From NCBI RefSeq assembly GCF_000470315.2, contig NZ_CBRF02000009.1:1-64000 (forward strand): a stretch of 64,000 bases of DNA. The letters are read 5' to 3'. Below are positions 31,310-38,971 of this stretch, one piece after another (positions within the stretch are counted from its first letter, which is position 1; each line of letters begins with the position of its first letter). The stretch comes from Psychromonas sp. SP041 (GTDB lineage: Bacteria; Pseudomonadota; Gammaproteobacteria; Enterobacterales; Psychromonadaceae). Under the pieces are notes generated by a model that was not told the DNA's origin, made no database searches, and worked only from the letters and a program-made list of their open reading frames with translations. A program made the translations under genes and the position numbers.

Positions 31310-32674
31310 TCAGTTTACAGGTTGATTCAAATAATTGAACATCTCAGATTCAAGCATTGGTTTAGCAAAATAGAATCCCTGTATTAAATCTGCCCCAAGG
31401 TTTGTCACGATTGCTAGTTGCTCTTTTGTTTCAACCCCTTCGGTAATAACACTTAACCCTAATGCGTCAGCTAAACCATAAACACCACGTGCAATCATTA
31501 AAGCTTGTTGAGATTTAATAGGATCTTGAGAGTCCAGTTGAAAGACAAAAGAACGATCTACTTTAAGCATATTAAGTGGAAGAGTCGTTAATTTTACAAT
31601 CGAAGAATATCCCGTGCCAAAGTCATCAATTGCAATTTGACAACCTAGCGCTCTTATTTTTTGTAGAGTACTTGCCATACTATGCATAAACTCAGAAGAC
31701 TCGGTTATTTCAATTCGAATTAATGTAGGTGATATACCTGATTCTGTAATAGCTTCTTCAATTGAGCTCATTAATAGTTCAGGGTCTAAAAATTGCAATG
31801 GACTTACATTAATATTCACCATCACATCATCTATTTCTGATAATTTATGCAAATTAACTATATCTAAACAAGCTTTACGTAATACCCATGCCCCTAATAC
31901 ATCCATTACCCCAATCTCTTCTGCTACGTGAATAAATTCATTGGGTGTCACAGCTCCCCTTAAAGGATGATTCCAACGTAGTAAAGCTTCAAACCCAGTG
32001 ACTTTATTTTGTTTTTTTGAAAAAATAGGTTGGTAAACGAGATAAAATTCATCACTGTTTATGGCGTTATATAATTCATGTGAATTTGTCGTTAATGAAC
32101 AACGTAAATCATTGGCTACTTGATGAGATTTCTTCGCTTTATCCAACATAAAGGGTTCAAACACAGACACTTTTAATCCATTATTATTGGCATAATGTAA
32201 AGCAGCCTCAGCGGCATGCATTGTATCGAGAAATGCTTGATCTTTTACTTGGGCTGAAGCTATCCCCATACGAATACTCAGTACAATGACATTACCACTA
32301 ATAGCAAAAGGACGTTGAGCGAAGTCTGTTAAACGGCTGACTTCTTCGAGTAGATTAACATCGTCATTAAACACCAAACAAAAATGATCTCCATGGGTTC
32401 TGTAAAGACATAAAGCATTGCAAAAAACAGAAGATAATCGTTTTGCAACTTTGCTTAAGATCTTGTCTGCTAACGTATTACCGACACTATCACTTATTTG
32501 ACCAAATCTAGATATTTCAAGCACGATGACATGCACTTTGGGCACATTATTTTTTAACAAAATACTTTCAGCTAACAGACAACCCGATGTTCTATTGGGC
32601 AAGTTAGTTAATGTATCTATTTGGTGATCTTGAATATCATTTTCAATGTGACTTTGAATATTGTCTACCTCCAT
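31310..32674 (-). CDS. GGDEF(degenerate)-EAL c-di-GMP phosphodiesterase, partner of BLUF
   Basis: A 454-residue cytosolic protein: GGDEF-like domain at about 15-175 with HGDHF (94-98) in place of GGDEF, so probably not a cyclase; EAL domain at about 195-450 with full catalytic set (FEALLRW with Glu229, NINVSP, IEITESS with Glu322, IDDFGTGYSS, KVDRSFV, TEGVET). It should hydrolyse c-di-GMP. The stop codon is followed without a gap by the BLUF gene, which strongly suggests that the BLUF protein governs this enzyme. ATG 32674 has AAGG seven bases upstream. Confidence 0.92.
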   Translation of the reverse strand: MEVDNIQSHIENDIQDHQIDTLTNLPNRTSGCLLAESILLKNNVPKVHVIVLEISRFGQISDSVGNTLADKILSKVAKRLSSVFCNALCLYRTHGDHFCLVFNDDVNLLEEVSRLTDFAQRPFAISGNVIVLSIRMGIASAQVKDQAFLDTMHAAEAALHYANNNGLKVSVFEPFMLDKAKKSHQVANDLRCSLTTNSHELYNAINSDEFYLVYQPIFSKKQNKVTGFEALLRWNHPLRGAVTPNEFIHVAEEIGVMDVLGAWVLRKACLDIVNLHKLSEIDDVMVNINVSPLQFLDPELLMSSIEEAITESGISPTLIRIEITESSEFMHSMASTLQKIRALGCQIAIDDFGTGYSSIVKLTTLPLNMLKVDRSFVFQLDSQDPIKSQQALMIARGVYGLADALGLSVITEGVETKEQLAIVTNLGADLIQGFYFAKPMLESEMFNYLNQPVN

Positions 32675-32997
32675 AACAAAACCTTAAAATATGTATTTAA
32701 ATGAATGGTAGTGAAAGCAGAAACAACTGTTTTTACTATAAATTTATAGAGAGGTTAAATAATGAGGTAGTTATCATTACTTTTCAATATAAAAAAATCA
32801 AAAATTAATAGTCAACGGCATTTCATTGGTAATTTATAGCTTTGGTGGTTGGAGGATAGTTTAAATGTGATCCGACATTGAGACCATTCGAGTCGTATTT
32901 AGATTTTTAAATACTCTTTAAACAAGTGCTATTTATTATTTTCAATTTGAAATCGACGCATAAAGCCAGCTAATGTATTTGCTTCTTCTACGCTTAT

Positions 32998-33143
32998 ATC
33001 GATTACATTAAATATGTTATCTAAATTTCACGCTGGACAAACAGTTCAATTCAAGACGTAAAAGGTTGTTTCCTTTGTAAAATTTACAACGAGGAAGTGG
33101 AATTTTTTAACAAATAAAATAGATAAGCTATTGATTGTTATTG
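32998..33143 (+). repeat. MITE-like repeat family 1, copy C (short form)
   Basis: About 146 bp from ATCGATTACATTAAATATG to TTGATTGTTATTGACAT, matching the ends of copies D, E and F but without the central 60-bp block. It is inserted into the serC pseudogene: coding resemblance to SerC resumes on both sides. Confidence 0.85.
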
Positions 33144-33444
33144 ACATTACACCATCGTAAAGACTCGTACAAAGGCAATCACTAACACCAAAAGATGTGA
33201 ATTTTCGTAGACCAAGCATGCCTTTATGCTAGCTCTCAATAAGAACTTATGCGTCAGTTCTTTATCTTCACCATTGATATTAAATGTCACATTTATTCTG
33301 CTTCTTAATGCTTTATTATCAACAGGTATACCATAAAAGCCATTTGAATTATCAATCAAATCATATATACCCGTTACCGTTCCAAGTGCTTTGTTCGGTC
33401 GTGAATTTGGAGCCCAAATCAAGGCGCAAGATGATGGCAATACC

Positions 33445-33630
33445 TAGTCCTTATCGAAGGTTTACGCAAAGTTGGTTTTCAAGCTAACGACTCAGAGAGT
33501 AAGCGGTGAAGTAAACACCTCGTTGTTAGAAAGTGTCGATTTAACCCGCTTGCTCTTCCTCTTTCTGCCTAGCACCTGTTCACTCGACCGCTCGCTGGAT
33601 TTTACACCTTGAAGGGTAACGAGTATAGAT
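33445..33630 (-). repeat. Dispersed repeat family 2, copy 1
   Basis: On the minus strand it reads from ATCTATACTCGTTACC to ACCTTCGATAAGGACTA and matches 43565-43754 over about 185 bp with scattered changes; for example TTTAAATCGACA and TGTTTACTTCACCG are shared. It occupies the place of the missing central part of serC. No long ORF is present; its origin is unknown to me. Confidence 0.75.
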
Positions 33631-33955
33631 CATCAGACTTAGCAATCGTTCACAAGACCCCTCCCCCTTTCAGACCAAGTGCCATTAACAATATAAATTG
33701 CAACATTCGTTTGTTCATGACATAGATTCAAAGGCAATGTTGCAGATTGTCCATGCCCACCACCATGAGTAAATAACATTTCGTAGTCGTCAGGTATTTC
33801 CATTACCTTCCTAACCGCCAGAATGGCATGCTCAATAATATTTAAAAACTCACGCGCTCGATGTAAATCTGTATTCATTTTATGTCATCTTACATAATCA
33901 ATTGGCGCTAACCCTCCACAGAAAAAGCTAATTTTTAATTAACCCAGTATGCAAC

Positions 33956-34084
33956 CTATTTTACTGCCAGCTTAGAACCGACCTTCGCTTTTATTGATAC
34001 CAACTTAATTTCAAATTTATCGAAATACATATCATCGTATTTATCTATTTCACCATGCGATCTATTGATAATGTTACGCTCCAT
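33956..34084 (-). CDS. Doubtful small ORF, 42 aa
   Basis: Begins MERNIINRSHGEIDKYDDM and ends KVGSKLAVK. It lies just upstream of the serC remnant on the same strand. There is no good ribosome binding site and no recognised family; it may be a fragment of another broken gene or chance. Confidence 0.2.
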   Translation of the reverse strand: MERNIINRSHGEIDKYDDMYFDKFEIKLVSIKAKVGSKLAVK

Positions 34085-34278
34085 GACATTTCACATCTAA
34101 TGCACAAGCCTGGTGCAAGAACACCTCCAAATAGGTGCTTTATTTTACTTTTATCAATTTCATTTCAAATACTTAACCCTACTATCCCTTTAAATTCAGT
34201 ATTTCCCTCTCTGTAATATTTTTGGCACATTTTATGTGTATTAATAACTTCGGATTAATCTACCTATAAGGAAATACC

Positions 34279-35046
34279 ATGAAATTAAAAACAACTACGT
34301 TAATCATCGCTTCTCTATGGAGCTCTTTTAGTTTAGGCGCTAACTGTGTCTATGACTGCCCAACAGGATTATCAGGTCAAGAAATAGAGCGTTCAATCTA
34401 TACATTAAGCAATAATGCAACGACCAAGTTTGCAGATTGGGTTGCGTATAATGTGACGAGTGAAACTATTGATGGCCCAACAAGATCTCGATACTGGAAA
34501 GCAGATCCTGATCTTGACTCAGATGACACATTAGAGCCCGATGATTACACTGATGCTAATGCGATACTCACTACAGATAGAGGGCATCAAGTTCCCTTAG
34601 CTTCATTCAGTAATACCGATGATTGGGCAATGCTAAACTATTTATCAAATATCACACCTCAGTCATCAACACTAAACCAAGGGCCTTGGGTCGATTTGGA
34701 AAGTGCAGTAAGAACGATGGTTTCAGATGGGCAAGATGTTTATGTGGTGAGCGGACCATTGTATGAATCTACTTTTGGAACATTACCAGGCGCTGATGAA
34801 ACACATACTATTCCTAGTGGTTATTTTAAAGTCGTTATTACCGATGTGAATGGTTGGGTGGAAGCCTCAGCATTTATTATGGAACAAAGCGCAGCTCGTG
34901 CTGATGAGTTTTGTTCAACCGAGGTGACAATTGATGAAGTTGAAGAGCTAACTGGTTTAGATATCATGCCTTCTTTAGCTTCTTATAAAGAAGGCTCCGT
35001 TGAAGGTCAGATAGGTGGATTAACAGCAAGTTTGGGTTGTAGTTAA
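34279..35046 (+). CDS. Secreted DNA/RNA non-specific endonuclease
   Basis: Exported nuclease of the beta-beta-alpha-Me (NUC1/NucA) family that degrades DNA and RNA outside the cytoplasm. After a signal peptide (MKLKTTTLIIASLWSSFSLGA), the 255-residue precursor shows the catalytic motif TTDRGHQVPLASF (DRGH at 100-103, His103 as base), the magnesium-ligand region LSNITPQSSTLNQGPW (Asn133) and DVYVVSGPLYE. Cysteines at 23, 27 and near the C-terminus probably form disulfides. Ribosome binding site AAGGAAA. It may supply nucleotides or phosphate from environmental DNA. It stands alone after the serC remnant. Confidence 0.93.
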   Translation: MKLKTTTLIIASLWSSFSLGANCVYDCPTGLSGQEIERSIYTLSNNATTKFADWVAYNVTSETIDGPTRSRYWKADPDLDSDDTLEPDDYTDANAILTTDRGHQVPLASFSNTDDWAMLNYLSNITPQSSTLNQGPWVDLESAVRTMVSDGQDVYVVSGPLYESTFGTLPGADETHTIPSGYFKVVITDVNGWVEASAFIMEQSAARADEFCSTEVTIDEVEELTGLDIMPSLASYKEGSVEGQIGGLTASLGCS

Positions 35047-35078
35047 TATAAGTAATATTAATCATATTTATAGTGTCA

Positions 35079-35117
35079 ATCTAGACTAGCTTCTCAGTTA
35101 CTGAAGCCAGTCTAGAT
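35079..35117. terminator. Convergent stem-loop behind the nuclease gene
   Basis: ATCTAGACTAGCTTC (35079-35093) pairs with GAAGCCAGTCTAGAT (35103-35117) with one mismatch. There is no strong T run. It lies between the nuclease gene (ends 35046) and the lipoprotein gene (ends 35201 on the minus strand). Confidence 0.6.
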
Positions 35118-35200
35118 ATTGAAGCTCAAGAAAGTAAAGTGACTTTTTACCTTGATACTACTTTCATTCTAATAGGCACTTATAATTTGGTAATGTTTAA

Positions 35201-35731
35201 TTAACCTTCGCTTTGGTAAAGACTCTCCGCTGATTGCATTTTAGCTTTACCTGATGTGATCAGTTTCTGACCTTTCTCAATATTAGCTTCGCCTTCAACA
35301 ATGTTGGCTTTTCCGCGTTTAATGAGTTTATTACCTTCAATCAGGTTATCTTCACCATCTTCCCATTCGTTAGCAATTACCTTTAGTTTAGCAACTCGCT
35401 TCAATGCAAGATCTGCTGACTCAACGCCAACAACGGTTTGAGACAGAGTCTGATAAGCTAACTTATTTTTTTGGATTTTAAGATTACCAGAGGCAACTAA
35501 TTTCTCACCTTTACTTAAGTAACCGCGACCTTTTTCTGCTAGTTTTTGACCGCTTACCAGTGTTTTTTCACCTTTAGTCAACGATTTTTGTCCATCTTCC
35601 CATTGTTCCGCTATTTTAACGCGAGACTCACCTTCCATTTGCATACGTTCACCAAATGTAGGAGGTGTCGTAGTACAACCAGCAATACTTAATAAAGTCG
35701 TTAATAAAATAATACGCATCGATAAGTTCAT
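35201..35731 (-). CDS. Lipoprotein with short helical tandem repeats
   Basis: Precursor of 176 residues with lipobox SIAGC (lipidated Cys near residue 18). The mature part is built of loosely repeated units of the form KGEKLVxSGxxKLxxKG (EKTLVSGQKLAEKGRGYLSKGEK; GNKLIKRGKANIVEG; KGQKLITSGKAKM), highly charged and without cysteine. The family is unknown to me. ATG 35731 is preferred since GGA lies upstream at good distance and the signal peptide is typical; the frame could start four codons earlier. Confidence 0.75.
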   Translation of the reverse strand: MNLSMRIILLTTLLSIAGCTTTPPTFGERMQMEGESRVKIAEQWEDGQKSLTKGEKTLVSGQKLAEKGRGYLSKGEKLVASGNLKIQKNKLAYQTLSQTVVGVESADLALKRVAKLKVIANEWEDGEDNLIEGNKLIKRGKANIVEGEANIEKGQKLITSGKAKMQSAESLYQSEG

Positions 35732-35979
35732 AAAATAATCCATATGTGAATTTAATAATTTTTGGATTCTACTTCTAAAACTTAATCTTTTACTAGCTTT
35801 TTATTCATATATTGTGCGTTTTTCAATCATAAACAAGATATCTTATTGAATAAAAATAGATTATTTTATTTTTAAATTTCAAAAAAAGATGAGAAATATA
35901 CTAAAAAAACAGAAAAATGACTGGCTAAAATCAATATAGCCAATCATTTAATAGCGTTTTTTCATAAACGAGGATTAAA

Positions 35980-37260
35980 TTACTTAAATAATGAAGGTAA
36001 AAATAGTGTTATCCAAGGAATATACGTAATCAATAAGACAATAATCACATTAGCTAGAATAAACGGCAATATTGCTCGGCTAATTTTTTCCATCGATTCA
36101 CCTGATATAATTGATGACGCAAACAAACAGCAACCTACGGGGGGTGTTGCTAGACCTGTAATTAAATTAACACACATGAAAATACCCGCATGTAATGGGT
36201 CAATACCTAACATGTCAAACACTGGTAGTAATACAGGTGTCACTATCATCAAGGCAGGAATCGAATCCATAAACATGCCCAGAAAAAATAATAAAACGTT
36301 GATAAGTAATAAAATTAACCAAGTTGATTCAATATTTTCTACTAAATACTCTGCAAAGATCATTGGCAACTGTTCATTTGATAATGCCCATCCAAAAATA
36401 CCCGCTGCAGCAATGATAATCGACACGCTACCTGTTTCAACAGTTGACTCTCTAATGGCTCCCATTAACCTCTTCCAAGTTAAAGAACGATAGACAAAAA
36501 TAGCAATAAAAATAGAATAAAATACTGCAATAACAGCCGCTTCTGTCGGGCTCACAACCCCCATTAAAATACCACCAAGAATAATCACAGGCAGTAACAT
36601 TGCGTAAAAAGCACCACCAACAATATCGAAACCTTGTTTGCGTGTTATTTTTTCTTCTCTTCTTGGTAAGTCATTTTTACGGCCGTATAACCAAACAACG
36701 GCAATTTGAGCAAATCCGACCATGACTCCAGGAATAGCACCCGCTAAAAACATATCTTTAATAGAAACTTGAGCAATTGATCCATACAGAATAAACATCA
36801 AGCTAGGCGGAATAATTGGCCCCATCGTTGAAGATGCAGCGGTGACAGCCGCACTAAAACTTTTTTTATAACCCGCTTTAGTCATCGCCGGGATCATTAC
36901 TGAACCAACCGCGGTTGTATCAGAAATAGCAGTGCCGGTAATACCACCAAAAAACATACTCACGACAATATTCACATAAGCAAGATTGCCCTTAACACGC
37001 CCTACTATTAAATCAGCTAAACGGATAATACGATCACTAATACCCGATTCAGCCATGACTTTGCCAGCTAAAATAAAGAATGGAATGGCTAAGAGTACAA
37101 ATGAATCAAAAGAACGAAATAATCGAACCACCATAATACTGAGAGGAATATCAGCTCCAATGAAGTAAACAAGTGTTGACGCAAGCAATGCAAAAGGAAT
37201 AGGTATTCTAATTGCCATCAACAAAATAAAACAAAGGATCATTAAAAAAATAAAAGTCAT
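35980..37260 (-). CDS. TRAP transporter large permease subunit (DctM-type)
   Basis: Inner-membrane ion-coupled permease of 426 residues with about 12 helices. Signatures include the N-terminal LLAIPFFILAGKVMAESGISDRIIRLADLIVGRVKGNLAYVNIVVSMFFGGITGTAISDTTAVGSVMIPAM and the central PPSLMFILYGSIAQVSIKDMFLAG. Its ATG overlaps the small permease stop by four bases (ATGA). It is the last gene of the eutA-eutBC-TRAP row, so the likely cargo is ethanolamine or a related amine, but that rests on context only. Confidence 0.93.
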   Translation of the reverse strand: MTFIFLMILCFILLMAIRIPIPFALLASTLVYFIGADIPLSIMVVRLFRSFDSFVLLAIPFFILAGKVMAESGISDRIIRLADLIVGRVKGNLAYVNIVVSMFFGGITGTAISDTTAVGSVMIPAMTKAGYKKSFSAAVTAASSTMGPIIPPSLMFILYGSIAQVSIKDMFLAGAIPGVMVGFAQIAVVWLYGRKNDLPRREEKITRKQGFDIVGGAFYAMLLPVIILGGILMGVVSPTEAAVIAVFYSIFIAIFVYRSLTWKRLMGAIRESTVETGSVSIIIAAAGIFGWALSNEQLPMIFAEYLVENIESTWLILLLINVLLFFLGMFMDSIPALMIVTPVLLPVFDMLGIDPLHAGIFMCVNLITGLATPPVGCCLFASSIISGESMEKISRAILPFILANVIIVLLITYIPWITLFLPSLFK

Positions 37261-37769
37261 GAAGCACTCCGTTTGCTAAAAATTGAAATCATTTTTGTTA
37301 ATAAATAAAGAAAAATCAAAAAAGCAAATATTGGAACAGATAGATAAATGCTACCAATAGGAAGCCAAGGGATAATGGGTGGATGCACAGGCCACATAGT
37401 GGCAACATGTTGACTACCAACCACGATAAAAATAATGCAAAGTAACATCATAATAATGCAGTGAAAAAAATCGAAAATCTTTTTAGTCTTAGGCCCGACT
37501 CTGTCATATAGAATATCAATTCGAGCATGGCTCTGTTGTGTATAGGCAATAGCACTACCTACTAATGCAATAATGATGTAAATGTATCTTGATATAGTAT
37601 TAGACCAAGCAATCGGCGAATCGAAGCTATATCGTAAGAAAATGTTAACCCCGAGTAATAAAATCAAAGCACACATTAATACCAGCAATGTTACGCCACA
37701 TATGCTACTTATTTTGTTCATTACACTTTCGACTTTATTCTCTAGCACAGCTTTTTTTGTATCAGGCAT
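37257..37769 (-). CDS. TRAP transporter small permease subunit (DctQ-type)
   Basis: A 170-residue membrane protein with four helices and the DctQ pattern (FLRYSFDSPIAWSNTISRYIYIIIALVGSAIAYTQQSHARIDILYDRVGP). It pairs with the large subunit to form the transporter. ATG 37769 is preferred because GAGG lies eight bases upstream; a GTG three codons earlier is too close. It begins 89 bp after the binding-protein gene. Confidence 0.9.
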   Translation of the reverse strand: MPDTKKAVLENKVESVMNKISSICGVTLLVLMCALILLLGVNIFLRYSFDSPIAWSNTISRYIYIIIALVGSAIAYTQQSHARIDILYDRVGPKTKKIFDFFHCIIMMLLCIIFIVVGSQHVATMWPVHPPIIPWLPIGSIYLSVPIFAFLIFLYLLTKMISIFSKRSAS

Positions 37770-37858
37770 ACCACTCACCTCATTATTCTTTGTTTGCTGT
37801 TAATTGATAGATCAACCTCTTTAGTCAAAAAGGTTGATCTTATTGAAGTGATTAATGA

Positions 37859-38890
37859 TTATTTAAATGCCTTAGGGAGACGGGCATTAGGATCAAGGTA
37901 TTGAATTTCTTCATACCACGTTTTCCATTGAGGTTCTTTAGCAAACCATTTTGTATACACTGACTGCGATGCTTCTTTAAATTCATCAGTATTTGGATAA
38001 GTAATCGTTTGATCTTTATCTTCTTTTACTTTTTCGATAAATTTAGCTTCGCGGGCATACTGCCAAGCGTCTGTTAACTCTATTGCTTCATCAGCAATAT
38101 CAGTCACAATCACTTTTTGTTCTGCAGTTAATTTGTCCCAAACTTTTGGAGACATAAATAATATTTTTTGCGTCCACATTTGATTCAATATTGCATAACT
38201 ATCAACAACTTCACTCATTTTGAAAATATCGTTGCAATACACACCTAAATCATCAGCTTCTACCATGCCTGTTTGTAATGAAGTATAAAGTTCACCCCAG
38301 TCTGTTGGTGTCACCGTAAAGCCAAATGCTTCATAGATATCAATAAACAAAGGATTTTGCATCGCTCGTAACTTCACACCCTTAGCATCAGCTAAACTAT
38401 TAATAGGCTTTTTACTGGCAATCGCAAAACCATTACAATCAGAATAGACGCCCAATGCTTTCATACCTGTTGCTTTACTGGCACCAGCAAGGATCTCTTT
38501 AACCACACTAGAACTTCTTGCTACTTTATAATGTTCCAAACTTTTAAATAAATAAGGAAGTTGAAGAAATTGAATGTCCTCGTAATAACCTGCTATATGA
38601 CCCGCACTCGTCGCCGCTAAGGAAACCGTTCCAGCTTTAGCAAATTCTAAGGCTTCTTCTTCTGATCCCGTTAACGTGCCAGGGTAAATAGATACTTTTA
38701 AATCACCATTAGTTCTTTCTTCTAATAATGTTTTAAAGGTTTCTGCCAGTAATTGGTCAGCATCATAAACATTATTTTGATGGGCAAATTTAAGCCTCAT
38801 TGAATCAGCTTGCACGACAGGTGCTAACAGCAACATCACACAAGTGGTCGCAAGTGTGACTTGTTTAATTACTTTCTTTCTCAATATCAT
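37859..38890 (-). CDS. TRAP transporter substrate-binding protein (DctP-type)
   Basis: Periplasmic receptor of 343 residues with signal peptide (cleavage near VVQADSM). DctP-family features are visible: LKFAHQNN at the mature start, LEFAKAGTVSLAATSAGHIAGYYEDIQFLQLPYLF and KGVKLRAMQNPLFIDIYEAFGFTVTPTDWGELYTSLQTGMVEADD. The conserved Arg in KLRAMQNP usually binds a carboxylate, which is a caution against ethanolamine itself being the ligand. It lies 81 bp after the fused lyase gene. Confidence 0.92.
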   Translation of the reverse strand: MILRKKVIKQVTLATTCVMLLLAPVVQADSMRLKFAHQNNVYDADQLLAETFKTLLEERTNGDLKVSIYPGTLTGSEEEALEFAKAGTVSLAATSAGHIAGYYEDIQFLQLPYLFKSLEHYKVARSSSVVKEILAGASKATGMKALGVYSDCNGFAIASKKPINSLADAKGVKLRAMQNPLFIDIYEAFGFTVTPTDWGELYTSLQTGMVEADDLGVYCNDIFKMSEVVDSYAILNQMWTQKILFMSPKVWDKLTAEQKVIVTDIADEAIELTDAWQYAREAKFIEKVKEDKDQTITYPNTDEFKEASQSVYTKWFAKEPQWKTWYEEIQYLDPNARLPKAFK

Positions 38891-38971
38891 TATTTATATC
38901 CTTATTTAATGTATGTAGATGTGTGTTGAATATTGATTAAAATATTTTTAGCATTACTTTGTTAAATTGGG

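Larger units (their letters stand above)
32929..33935 (-). pseudogene. serC: serC (phosphoserine aminotransferase) pseudogene, split by two repeats
   Basis: Pieces of SerC follow each other on the minus strand. 33935-33893 reads SFFCGGLAPID, resembling the YNFSSGPAMLP start. 33878-33650 gives HRAREFLNIIEHA and MLFTHGGGHGQSATLPLNL (about residues 40-115). 33395-33150 gives YDLIDNSNGFY and RSRINVTFNI (about 270-345), then a frame change. 32997-32929 gives the tail ISVEEANTLAGFMRRFQI and a stop. About 150 central residues, including the PLP lysine, are missing where repeat family 2 lies (33445-33630), and repeat family 1 copy C (32998-33143) lies between SLYDG and ISVEE. It cannot be functional. 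Confidence 0.82.

Noticed and set aside
33147-33440. A 97-residue minus-strand frame as a gene
   Set aside because: It is the C-terminal part of the serC pseudogene read through a frameshift; the last third matches SerC only in another frame.
33639-33878. A 79-residue minus-strand frame as a gene
   Set aside because: It is the N-terminal part of the serC pseudogene (HGGGHGQ motif).
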